DNA from: Acidobacteriota bacterium
GTDB lineage: Bacteria; Acidobacteriota; Blastocatellia; Pyrinomonadales; Pyrinomonadaceae
Direction of reading: 5' to 3'
NCBI GenBank assembly: GCA_963169175.1
Contig: CAUJFK010000285.1
Coordinates: 1-12,442, forward strand
DNA: 12,442 bases
Positions 1 to 6,561 of the stretch are shown here, piece by piece. How positions within the stretch are numbered: the stretch's first letter is position 1; each line of letters begins with the position of its first letter. The position numbers and the translations under genes are program-made. The notes under the pieces were generated by a model. That model ran no database searches. It worked only from the letters and a program-made list of their open reading frames with translations, and was not told where the DNA came from.

Positions 1-473
1 AGTGTGCGAAAGGCAAGAAGTGTTCGGACGAACGGTTGAAAGAACTGGCCGAACTTTATCTCCGGCGGCATGACCGGATAAACAATTGGGATTTGGTTGA
101 TCTTGCGGCATATTATGTTGTCGGAAAATATCTTGCCGATAAACCGCGGGATGTTCTATACAAACTCGCCCGGTCAAAAAACATGTGGGAACGCCGCACC
201 GCTATTGTCGCAACAGCTCATTTTATCCTCAAACAAAAGCAGGTCGATGATACTTTCGCGATCGCTGAACTGCTTGTAAATGATAAAGAAGATCTTGTAA
301 ACAAAGGCACAGGCTGGATGCTGCGGGCGGCGGGCGATGTTGACAGAGACCGGCTGCTTGCCTTTCTCAACAAACATGCCCCGACAATGCCTCGGGTTCT
401 GCTACGATACTCGATCGAAAAACTAGAAAAGGATCAGCGCGAGCGTTATTTAAGTCTTAAGAATGCAGGTTGA
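1..473 (+). CDS. DNA alkylation repair protein, AlkD-like (5'-truncated)
   Basis: This is the C-terminal part of an AlkD-family HEAT-repeat DNA glycosylase, which removes alkylated bases such as 3- and 7-methylated purines. The frame is open back to the window edge, with complete codons from base 3, so the true start lies outside; the TTG at 36 is internal. Family landmarks seen are INNWDLVD (the Trp and Asp match the active-site Trp and Asp of AlkD), NMWERRTAIVAT (Arg of the DNA-binding cleft), LVNKGTGWMLR and MPRVLLRYSIEKL, in the family order. The stop is TGA at 471-473. The protein has no signal peptide or membrane segment and should be cytoplasmic. Upstream context is unknown, and the next gene lies about 270 bp away beyond a palindrome, so it is probably not in the same operon. 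Family assignment is firm; substrate range cannot be read from sequence. Confidence 0.88.
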   Translation, partial: CAKGKKCSDERLKELAELYLRRHDRINNWDLVDLAAYYVVGKYLADKPRDVLYKLARSKNMWERRTAIVATAHFILKQKQVDDTFAIAELLVNDKEDLVNKGTGWMLRAAGDVDRDRLLAFLNKHAPTMPRVLLRYSIEKLEKDQRERYLSLKNAG

Positions 474-583
474 TCATTGTGCTCCTTGGAAACGATCGTT
501 AATATTTGCGGTCTATTAGCACCGTTGGTGATATGAAACGATGATATCGGAAAAGTCGATTGATGCCACATTAAGCACAAGTT

Positions 584-660
584 TGCGGAAGCCCGCGCGT
601 GTGCAAGGGCTTGACATCCAACGCCCGCGTTAAGCCCGTGCTCACGCGCGGGCTTCTGCA
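584..660. repeat. REP-like GC-rich palindromic element
   Basis: The two 18-nt arms, 584-601 and 643-660, are reverse complements at 17 of 18 positions (core GAAGCCCGCGCGTG). Inside them a second 6-bp stem, GGGCTT at 607-612 with AAGCCC at 632-637, closes a 19-nt loop. No U-rich run follows on either side, so a simple terminator is unlikely. Size, GC-rich nested stems and intergenic position fit repetitive extragenic palindromes that are spread by RAYT (TnpA-REP) transposases. Only one copy is present here, so repetition in the genome is inferred. Confidence 0.65.
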
Positions 661-740
661 ATCGAATTTCAACGAACAACCAACGCTCTTTCCATTTGAA
701 TAGCATTAGAAGTGAAAAACTTTCGAAGGAGAAAAAACTA

Positions 741-1175
741 ATGTCACAATTCAACCCTTATCTTAACTTTCCAGGCAACACCGAGGAGGCGTTCAATTTT
801 TACAAGTCTGTTTTTGGTGGTGAGTTCCTAGCTTTTATGCGTTTCGGCGAAATGGAAGGCTGCGGCGAGATAGCGGAAACCGATAAGAGCAAGATCGCGC
901 ACATCGCCCTTCCCGTTGGCGACGGCAACATTCTAATGGGCACGGATTCACTTGAATCGTTCGGACAAAAGCTCACGTTTGGCAATAATTTTTACGTTTG
1001 TATCAGCCCGGACAGCCGCGAAGAAGCCGACCGGCTGTTTGGCTCATTGTCCGACGGCGGCAAGGCGGAAATGCCGATGACCGATATGTCGTGGGGTTAT
1101 TTCGGCTGCTTCGCCGACAAATTCGGCGCTCAGTGGATGATCGTATTTGACCCGAACGGCGGAGGCTCAAAATGA
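741..1175 (+). CDS. VOC family protein, PhnB-like
   Basis: This 144-residue protein belongs to the PhnB-like branch of the vicinal oxygen chelate (glyoxalase/bleomycin-resistance) superfamily. The N-terminal motif YLNFPGNTEEAFNFYKSVFGG (residues 7-27) and C-terminal WGYFGCFADKFGAQWMI (118-134) are typical, and the length fits the family. ATG at 741 is chosen because AAGGAG at 726-731 lies 9 nt upstream; a longer in-frame version from 696 would add 15 residues that look unlike the family. No signal peptide or membrane segment is seen. The stop overlaps the next start as ATGA, so it is translationally coupled to the DoxX-like gene. Members of this branch are mostly of unknown substrate, and no classical metal-ligand set was identified. 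Family assignment is firm, function is not. Confidence 0.85.
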   Translation: MSQFNPYLNFPGNTEEAFNFYKSVFGGEFLAFMRFGEMEGCGEIAETDKSKIAHIALPVGDGNILMGTDSLESFGQKLTFGNNFYVCISPDSREEADRLFGSLSDGGKAEMPMTDMSWGYFGCFADKFGAQWMIVFDPNGGGSK

Positions 1176-1579
1176 CGGACGCAATTCAAAATACCGGTAA
1201 AGGAAAGCGGTGGGCCGGATACATTCTTTCCGGCCTTCCTGCTCTGTTTCTAATCATGGATGCGGTCGGCAAGCTGTTCAAGCCCGACGCGGTTGTCAAA
1301 GGAACGGTCGAGCTTGGTTATCCGGAAAGCGTTATTGTCCCGCTCGGCATCTTGCTACTTGTTTGCACGATCATCTATCTGATACCGCAAACGGCTGTCC
1401 TGGGAGCGATCCTCCTGACCAGCTATCTCGGCGGAACCGTTGCGACACACGTTCGCATCGGCAATCCGCTTTTCACGCACACACTGTTCGGTGTTTACCT
1501 TGGCATTATGCTCTGGCTTGGGCTTTATTTTCGCGATTCGCGGCTGCGTGAACTGGTACCGCTCCGGTCAGGTAAATAG
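1172..1579 (+). CDS. DoxX-like integral membrane protein
   Basis: This 135-residue protein has four hydrophobic segments, near residues 14-32, 53-71, 74-92 and 103-121, and ends in a basic tail. The pattern, with LFLIMDAVGKLFKP in the first helix region and the GTVATHVRIGNP loop before the last helix, fits the small DoxX-like family. DoxX-type proteins are membrane partners of redox systems in some organisms, but most members have no tested role. The ATG start overlaps the stop of the upstream VOC gene by 4 nt and the stop is TAG. Together they look like a two-gene operon. The next gene begins about 100 bp downstream behind its own regulatory-looking inverted repeat. Confidence 0.8.
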   Translation: MTDAIQNTGKGKRWAGYILSGLPALFLIMDAVGKLFKPDAVVKGTVELGYPESVIVPLGILLLVCTIIYLIPQTAVLGAILLTSYLGGTVATHVRIGNPLFTHTLFGVYLGIMLWLGLYFRDSRLRELVPLRSGK

Positions 1580-1591
1580 CAAAGGCTCAAT

Positions 1592-1668
1592 TCCTGAATA
1601 GCTGACAGTGTGATTTTGCTGTAAATTCGCAGGGATGCGATTTTCGAAAAGTTTTCAGCAATTCAGGA
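1592..1668 (+). promoter_or_regulatory. Inverted repeat overlapping the SRPBCC ribosome binding site
   Basis: TCCTGAATAGCTGA at 1592-1605 and TCAGCAATTCAGGA at 1655-1668 are reverse complements at 13 of 14 positions, 49 nt apart. The right arm includes most of the Shine-Dalgarno sequence CAGGAGG (1664-1670) of the TTG-initiated gene at 1679. A perfect 10-bp palindrome, TTTTCGAAAA at 1641-1650, lies between the arms. If the arms pair in RNA the ribosome site would be hidden; as DNA it could be an operator. The repeat is seen, its role is inferred. Confidence 0.4.
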
Positions 1669-1678
1669 GGCCATTGGT

Positions 1679-2155
1679 TTGAAAAATGCTGCCGCAGTGG
1701 CCGAGCGAACGCTTATCATCGAGCGGATTTTCGATGCTCCGCCGGAGATCGTTTTTGAAGCCTGGACCAAGCCGGAACACCTAACGAAATGGTGGGGACC
1801 GACCGATTTTGCCTTACCGTTCTGTGAACTCGATTTTCGCGAAGGCGGCCGTTATCGTTTCTGCATGCGCTCGCCCGCGGGCGAAGACCATTGGGTTTGG
1901 GGCGAATATAGATCGATCGATTCGCCGGAACGCGTTGAATTCACCTGGAATCGCGAAGACGCTGACGGAAACATCTGGAACAGTACGATAGTCCGACTGA
2001 CATTTGCCAACGCCGATGGAAGGACTAAATTTACCCTGAATCAGACGCTGTTCGACACAACCGCCGACCGTGATGATCATAACGGCGGATGGTCTCAATG
2101 TCTGGAGCGACTAAATTTGTATGTTTCGGCACAAACGGAGAAATACGGGAGTTAA
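1679..2155 (+). CDS. SRPBCC/AHSA1 domain protein
   Basis: This 158-residue protein is a START-like SRPBCC protein of the activator of Hsp90 ATPase (AHSA1, formerly DUF1470-like) type. The hallmark RIFDAPPEIVFEAWTKPEHL followed by WWGP lies at residues 16-41, the mid-region strand FREGGRYRF at 53-61, and the closing amphipathic helix GGWSQCLERLNLYV at 136-149. The fold makes a deep pocket for small hydrophobic ligands, but the ligand is unknown. The TTG start is supported by a strong CAGGAGG 8 nt upstream; the nearby ATG at 1686 is out of frame and the first internal Met is residue 63, too far into the domain. It is followed after 12 nt by a DoxX gene, suggesting an operon. An inverted repeat covers its ribosome site. 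Confidence 0.87.
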   Translation: MKNAAAVAERTLIIERIFDAPPEIVFEAWTKPEHLTKWWGPTDFALPFCELDFREGGRYRFCMRSPAGEDHWVWGEYRSIDSPERVEFTWNREDADGNIWNSTIVRLTFANADGRTKFTLNQTLFDTTADRDDHNGGWSQCLERLNLYVSAQTEKYGS

Positions 2156-2167
2156 GGAGCAAACACA

Positions 2168-2659
2168 GTGAAAATTGCCATGATAATCGTCCGTACGCTT
2201 ATGGGCTTGTTGTTCCTCCTCGCATCGACCTCTTATTTTGCCATCATCTTTGGCTATATGGAGATGCCGCCGATGGAAGGGCCGGTCAGGGCATTTAACG
2301 AAGGGCTTGCGGCGGCGGGCTATTTCTTCATACTACTTAAGTTGACCGAATTGACCTGCGGATTTCTACTGGTCATTGGCCGATTCGTTCCGCTTGCTCT
2401 GGTCGTCTTGTCACCGATTATCATCAATATTCTGATGGTAAACTTATTCCTTGATCGATCTGGGTTGCCGATCGCGGTGTTTCTTGTTCTGGCGGATATT
2501 TTCCTGGCTTACTATTACCGCGAGAGTTTCGCACCGCTTCTGAAATCGAAATACGTCTGCTCGAAGCTGACCGAACTATTTGGAGGTTGCATATTCAATG
2601 TCAAAATACGCAGATGTTTACTTGCCTCCGGTCCTCGAGACGAACGTCCCGGCGTATAA
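2168..2659 (+). CDS. DoxX family membrane protein with extended C-terminus
   Basis: This 163-residue protein begins at GTG 2168, with AAGGAG at 2154-2159 overlapping the upstream TAA stop. Four hydrophobic segments lie near residues 3-28, 52-72, 74-94 and 101-116, with LTELTCGFLLVIGRFVPLA and IFLAYYYRESFAPLLK typical of small DoxX proteins found beside SRPBCC and DUF1428 genes. Such relatives normally end shortly after the YYYR motif, about residue 128. Here reading continues for another 35 residues of low-complexity, Cys-containing sequence and overlaps the next gene by 62 nt. A TAC at 2552-2554, where a stop would be expected, suggests stop loss. The core assignment is firm; the tail is probably not functional. 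Confidence 0.8.
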   Translation: MKIAMIIVRTLMGLLFLLASTSYFAIIFGYMEMPPMEGPVRAFNEGLAAAGYFFILLKLTELTCGFLLVIGRFVPLALVVLSPIIINILMVNLFLDRSGLPIAVFLVLADIFLAYYYRESFAPLLKSKYVCSKLTELFGGCIFNVKIRRCLLASGPRDERPGV

Positions 2660-2963
2660 AAAATTGGCCGCGGCGGCCGGCAAACTTTTTATTAAGAACG
2701 GGTCCCTAAAGTATCGCTAATATCTTGCATCGGACCTAAACTCTCAGGACGCGATGCTGTTTACAAAGGCTATCAAGTTGAAACCCGGCGAGACCATCAT
2801 TTACGCTGCTGTTGAATTCAAGTCTGAATCGCACCGCAACTCGGTTATGAAGAAGGTTATGGCCGATCCCGAGGTGGCGACCTTGATGCCAACGGGCACG
2901 AAACCGCCATTCGATTACAAACGTATGGTTTACGGCGGATTTAAGGTGTTGGTTGACCTTTGA
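2598..2963 (+). pseudogene. DUF1428 (YbaA-like) gene interrupted by in-frame TAA
   Basis: From ATG 2598 (GGAGG 11 nt upstream) the frame reads a recognisable DUF1428 protein of about 121 codons: MSKYADVYLPPV, AYKKLAAAAGKLFIKNGSLKYR, a TAA at 2718-2720, then YLASDLN, KAIKLKPGETIIY, VMADPEV and the C-terminal signature YKRMVYGGFKVLVDL, ending in TGA at 2961-2963. Both halves are in one frame and nothing appears missing, so a single substitution explains the break. Relatives carry Glu at this place (the YRE or VEC region), so GAA to TAA is likely. A weak AGGA before ATG 2754 could restart translation of the C-terminal two-thirds. DUF1428 proteins are small alpha+beta-barrel proteins without a settled function. 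The cause may be real decay or a sequence error. Confidence 0.85.
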
Positions 2964-2978
2964 TCCGTTCAAAATTCG

Positions 2979-4442
2979 ATGCCAAACGATGTGCAGGCCG
3001 CGGTGGCGGCGATGGATGTTGACGATACCGTCCCGGCCGCTCCGCTAAAGAAGGCTAAATTTGATCGCTCGATAATCGAGGGGCCTCTTTCGGGCGCCGT
3101 TTGGAAGATAGCGTGGCCGGCCGTTTTGACCAATCTTGTAAGCGGCCTGCAGGGCTGGGTCGATCAGATAATGGTCGGCAACCTGATCGGGTTTCAGGCA
3201 AATGCTGCAATCGGTGCAGCGTTTCAAATATTCCTTCTCGTCATCACCTTCATCGCATCGATCTTTATAGGAATGAGCGTGCTTGTCGCGAGGTTTACGG
3301 GCGCCGATGACCACGAAAAAGTAAACCGGATCGTTTATCAGGGCTTTTTGACCGCTATTTTTATTTCCCTATTCATCCTCGCACCTGTTGGATACTTTGC
3401 CTCGCCATTTTTGCTTTCACTGGTTAACGCAGCACCGGATGTTCAGGCGGAAGCCTTGTCGTTTCTGCGGATAATGTTCACCTGCAGCGTAGGTTTGCTC
3501 ATTTACTTTATGGTGAGCGGAGCACTGCGTTCGGCGGGCGATGCGAAAACGCCAATGGTGCTCGGCATTATAATGACGGTACTGAATCTGCTGCTGAACA
3601 TCGTGTTCATTCGCGGGCTTGGGCCAATTCCCTCGTTTGGTACGGCCGGTGCGGCTATGGGAACGTGCATAGCGTCCGGCGTTATTGGGCTTTATTCGCT
3701 TTACAAACTTCAGAGCGGAACCTGGGTGATCGCATTTCCTAAAACCGGCTATGCTCCGGACTGGAAGGTCATAAAAAAGCTTTTCCAATTCGGACTTCCC
3801 GCCGGTATCCAGGGCGTTGCGATGAACGTCGGCGGCGTTCTGATGTATTGGTTTATGGGATCGCTTGCTCAAGGTGAGGCAACACAGGCGGTCTATGCGG
3901 TTTGTTACGCTCAATTGTTCCTGCTTGTCACGTGGTCATCAAATGCACTGATGGGTGCGTCTGCGGCCGTCGCGGGCCAGAACATGGGCGCCGGGCAGCC
4001 GGACAGAGCATTTTTGGGTGTCCGTACAGCCGCCTTATTTGGAACCATCGGAGCCTTATTTGTAGGCTTGGCCTTCTTTTTTCTACCGCAGCAATTGCTT
4101 GCCATTTTTGGAATGACAGAGCCGGCCGTGGTGGAGATCGGCGTCCAACTTCTTCGTGTTTTGAGTGTTTCGGGATTTTTTATCGCGATCGCTCTGGTTT
4201 ACACCGGCGGCTTGCAAGGAACCGGCGATACCAAAAGCCCGCTTTATATCTCGATCATCTCGCAGGTCATCATTCCACTCGGGATCTGCTTTTCGATCAA
4301 GACGTTCGGAAGGCTCGAACCATTAGACATCTGGCTAGCTATCCTCGCCGGCCACATAACCCGCTGTGTCCTAAGCGTCGCAAGGTTCCTGCAGGGCAAG
4401 TGGAGGACAATTACAGTAGATCTGGAGCCGACGCAAGGATAG
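2979..4442 (+). CDS. MATE family efflux transporter
   Basis: This 487-residue multidrug and toxic compound extrusion transporter exports small, often cationic, compounds in exchange for H+ or Na+ at the inner membrane. About twelve hydrophobic segments are seen, arranged as two homologous halves: SGALRSAGDAKTPM at 180-193 corresponds to TGGLQGTGDTKSPL at 409-422. WPAVLTNLVSGLQGWVDQIMVG near residues 46-67 is the typical first-helix region, and GQNMGAGQPDRA (333-344) is typical of the second half. The cytoplasmic N-terminus is about 30 residues longer than usual. No good ribosome site precedes ATG 2979 or the alternative ATG 3012, so the start is uncertain. It begins 15 nt after the broken DUF1428 frame, suggesting co-transcription. 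It ends in TAG only 16 bp from a convergent gene, with no clear terminator between. Confidence 0.92.
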   Translation: MPNDVQAAVAAMDVDDTVPAAPLKKAKFDRSIIEGPLSGAVWKIAWPAVLTNLVSGLQGWVDQIMVGNLIGFQANAAIGAAFQIFLLVITFIASIFIGMSVLVARFTGADDHEKVNRIVYQGFLTAIFISLFILAPVGYFASPFLLSLVNAAPDVQAEALSFLRIMFTCSVGLLIYFMVSGALRSAGDAKTPMVLGIIMTVLNLLLNIVFIRGLGPIPSFGTAGAAMGTCIASGVIGLYSLYKLQSGTWVIAFPKTGYAPDWKVIKKLFQFGLPAGIQGVAMNVGGVLMYWFMGSLAQGEATQAVYAVCYAQLFLLVTWSSNALMGASAAVAGQNMGAGQPDRAFLGVRTAALFGTIGALFVGLAFFFLPQQLLAIFGMTEPAVVEIGVQLLRVLSVSGFFIAIALVYTGGLQGTGDTKSPLYISIISQVIIPLGICFSIKTFGRLEPLDIWLAILAGHITRCVLSVARFLQGKWRTITVDLEPTQG

Positions 4443-4458
4443 CCCGGAGAATTGTCTT

Positions 4459-4974
4459 CTATTTATCAGCCTTCACCAGATGGTTGTGAGAGCGAATCCT
4501 AGCTATTTCCCTGCTGGCCATAAATCCTCGGAAGATCATTATCAACGCGAATACATGGAAGCCAAATGCAAGAAGAGAATCAAGAAGGAGCCAGACTAGA
4601 CCGTCGATAATATAGAGAACCATTCCACCTATGAAAACCGCATTTATTGCTTTGTTCGCGCAATAACCGATCAACGCAAATAGAATGAAAACTATAAAGT
4701 CCATTACCAGTGCAATGATCTTGACAGCCGATAACGAATTACCTCCAGACATTCCATCAGCAAATGCATCAATGATCTGAGTTACGGCGAGACCGGCTAT
4801 AAAGCTAACCTGGCCGCCAAAAGCGAAGATCGCCTAATTCACAAGCGACAAGCCGGCGATCCAATAGAACCAGTTCGCACCTGCTTTCAGCTGAGTCAGC
4901 GTTTCACTACTCGGTTCTTTTTCGCCGGTATCCGTATTGACGTTCGGATCATTGCCGCCAAAAATGCTTTCCAT
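4459..4974 (-). pseudogene. Small integral membrane protein gene interrupted by in-frame TAG
   Basis: Reading leftward from ATG at 4974-4972, 46 codons (acidic, polar N-terminus, then GANWFYWIAGLSLVN) lead to TAG at plus-strand 4834-4836. The same frame then continues without interruption through AIFAFGGQVSFIAGLAV, a Gly/Ser region and at least three more membrane segments to a TAG at 4459-4461, for 171 codons in all. Hydrophobic helices resume immediately after the stop, in mid-helix, so this looks like one gene with a nonsense codon, probably TCG (Ser) to TAG. A shorter intact frame from ATG 4752 (97 residues) exists but has no good ribosome site. The family is not firmly recognised; it resembles uncharacterised four-helix membrane proteins. 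It lies 51 bp downstream of dnaN on the same strand and may share its transcript. Confidence 0.72.
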
Positions 4975-5025
4975 TTGTTATGTGTCGGAGTTCTGCTTCG
5001 CTGCTTCTAAATACCACTTGTTGGC

Positions 5026-6210
5026 TCATATCCTCAGCGGCATAACGACGTACCGATAATCGTAGGGCGAATCGCCAGCTATGCGGAGTTGGGTACCGGC
5101 GTTTGCGTCTTTGAATTCGAATGAAATACGAGTTGGGCTGGTTGTTTCCTTTACGCGAACCTTGTCGCCGTCATTCTCTGTCGAAGAGGCCTCGGCGTCG
5201 CCGGACTGCACCGCGGAGATAACATTTAGAAATTCCTGCAGATACTGCCAGTTAAAGCCCAGAGTTGTTTCTTCGCCTGAGCATTCGGCCGGGACGACCT
5301 CGTTCCCTTCTCCCTCTTCACTCGATTGGGCTGAGAGTTCTATCTCGCCTTCGCGGACCGTAAGCCGGATCGATCGGTTACGTTCATCAGCCATCAGAGA
5401 AACGCGGCGAACGGCCCCTTTCATTTCTTCAAGATCAAAGGTAGCCACACGGTCATTGTCCTTCGGCATCACCATCTCGTAGTTCGGAAAATTGCCGGAC
5501 AACTTTCGGGTTATTAACAATAGACCGTCAAGTTCGAAATAGATATGGTTCTGGTCCTCACCGAACGAGACATCCTCGCCCGATTCGCCCGATATCTTGA
5601 CCAGTTCAAGCAATGCCTTTTTCGGGATCAATGCCTCCATCTTTGCATCAGCGGACGCATCGGTCACTCGTTCAATATAGGCGAGGCGATGCCCGTCCGT
5701 TGTGACCATTCTGGCCTTTCCGTCCGCAAGGATGAACTTGGCACCGGAGAGCGTGAAGCGCGATTGCTCGTTCGTGATAGCAAACGCTGTGTGCCGGATA
5801 AAATAGTTGAATATCTCGGCCGGCAGTTTCAGCGGGGCCGATTTGAAAATAGGTATTTCAGGGAACTGCTCGCGGTTTACGCCGGCCAGCCGAAACTTGC
5901 CTCGCCCCGCGGTAACGCTGACCCATTCATTCTCTAGTTTCTTAAAGGCTGCGGTGTCGCCGTTCAATGCCCGGGCAAGATCGAAAAGCTTTCGTGCCTG
6001 AACACACATTGCTCCCGGCTTCTTTACATCAGCCTCGGCATCACATCGCACGGTAACATCCAGATCGGTTCCAACGATCCTTATCGAATTCTCACCCAGG
6101 CTCTCGATCAAAATGTTGGAAAGTACCGGGATCGTACTTTTTCGCTCAACAACACCCTGGACAAATCCCAGAACTTCTTTTAACGCAGATTGCTTAATTA
6201 CAAATTCCAT
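5026..6210 (-). CDS. dnaN: DNA polymerase III subunit beta (sliding clamp)
   Basis: This 394-residue protein is the ring-shaped processivity clamp that encircles DNA and tethers polymerase III and repair factors. Seen are the N-terminal MEFVIKQSALKEVLGFVQGVVERKSTIPVLSN pattern, DLDVTV (49-54), FRLAG near 107, the second-domain TDGHRLAY (171-178), LSGNFPNYEMVMP (237-249) and the C-terminal YRYVVMPLRI (385-394), whose VVMP-R forms part of the partner-binding pocket. AGGAG sits 9 nt upstream of ATG 6210. It is longer than usual clamps (about 366-380 residues): an extra polar stretch lies around 335-380, before the last strand. It follows dnaA on the same strand across a 384-bp gap full of DnaA boxes, so it probably has its own promoter there. 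Confidence 0.98.
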   Translation of the reverse strand: MEFVIKQSALKEVLGFVQGVVERKSTIPVLSNILIESLGENSIRIVGTDLDVTVRCDAEADVKKPGAMCVQARKLFDLARALNGDTAAFKKLENEWVSVTAGRGKFRLAGVNREQFPEIPIFKSAPLKLPAEIFNYFIRHTAFAITNEQSRFTLSGAKFILADGKARMVTTDGHRLAYIERVTDASADAKMEALIPKKALLELVKISGESGEDVSFGEDQNHIYFELDGLLLITRKLSGNFPNYEMVMPKDNDRVATFDLEEMKGAVRRVSLMADERNRSIRLTVREGEIELSAQSSEEGEGNEVVPAECSGEETTLGFNWQYLQEFLNVISAVQSGDAEASSTENDGDKVRVKETTSPTRISFEFKDANAGTQLRIAGDSPYDYRYVVMPLRI

Positions 6211-6270
6211 TGCTAGTAACTCCTGACTTGATCAGCCTTACAAATTTTCCGATTCCACTCTCGCCTTTCT

Positions 6271-6302
6271 TTACCTAAACTAAAACTTAAATAAGATATA
6301 TC
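6271..6302. other. Candidate DNA unwinding element (AT-rich)
   Basis: The stretch 6271-6302 is nearly all A and T (for example AAACTAAAACTTAAATAAG), the most AT-rich part of the dnaA-dnaN gap. It directly adjoins the trinucleotide repeat at 6303-6317 on the side away from the DnaA boxes, as expected for the site where strands first open. The role is inferred from position and composition. Confidence 0.55.
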
Positions 6303-6330
6303 TAGCAGTAGTAATAGGGCCTGTGGATAT
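6303..6330. promoter_or_regulatory. DnaA-trio repeat, GC spacer and DnaA box
   Basis: On the plus strand TAG-CAG-TAG-TAA-TAG (6303-6317) is followed by GGCC (6318-6321) and the DnaA box TGTGGATAT (6322-6330). On the minus strand this reads box, GC-rich spacer, trios, AT-rich DNA. That is the order described for the basal unwinding system of Bacillus subtilis, where DnaA on the box loads onto single-stranded trios to open the duplex. The sequence match is seen directly; activity is inferred. Confidence 0.6.
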
Positions 6331-6384
6331 GTGAAAAAACGTCCGAAAGCCTTATGAAATCGACGTTTTTCCGTCCACAGTGAT

Positions 6385-6404
6385 TGTGGAAAACTTGTGG
6401 AAAA
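6385..6404 (-). promoter_or_regulatory. Tandem DnaA boxes
   Basis: Two identical copies of TGTGGAAAA (minus strand TTTTCCACA) start at 6385 and 6396, so they are 11 bp apart and lie on the same face of the helix in the same orientation. They differ from the classical TTATCCACA at one position and match the relaxed form TTNTNCACA. Confidence 0.65.
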
Positions 6405-6552
6405 GCCTGTTTACATGCGGATAATCCCCCATTCGAAGATAATTGGCTGAATTCCACAACGTTTTCGCTATAGCCGACGGTGGAAATGTGTATTTCTTTC
6501 CGGTAAATAGCTGAAGATAAACGGCTTATCCAATTTCTTGCAGCACTCGGTC

Positions 6553-6561
6553 TGTGGAAAT
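6553..6561 (-). promoter_or_regulatory. DnaA box
   Basis: TGTGGAAAT reads ATTTCCACA on the minus strand, and the identical sequence recurs at 6633-6641 inside the dnaA 3' end and at 8173-8181 upstream of dnaA. It has two differences from TTATCCACA. Recurrence of the exact 9-mer around dnaA supports it as a true site in this organism. Confidence 0.5.

Noticed and set aside
611..637. Perfect TTGACA that looks like a -35 box
   Set aside because: It lies inside the REP-like palindrome, and no suitable -10 hexamer occurs at 16-18 nt.
696..740. Extended VOC start 15 codons upstream
   Set aside because: Added residues are unlike the family and the start lacks a ribosome site, whereas ATG 741 has AAGGAG at good spacing.
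446..754. 102-codon minus-strand open frame across the palindrome
   Set aside because: It is antisense to gene ends and the repeat, with no family pattern or ribosome site.
4459..4752. Intact 97-residue membrane protein from ATG 4752
   Set aside because: The same frame continues upstream through further coding sequence to ATG 4974 with one TAG; the short form starts mid-protein without a ribosome site, so a broken longer gene fits better.
2598..4974. Stop-codon reassignment explaining both interrupted genes
   Set aside because: TAA, TAG and TGA all end intact genes here (SRPBCC TAA, dnaA TAG, dnaN TGA), and the two interruptions use different codons.
6371..6379. CCGTCCACA as a further DnaA box
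   Set aside because: Three differences from TTATCCACA, including the core, and not repeated elsewhere in the window.
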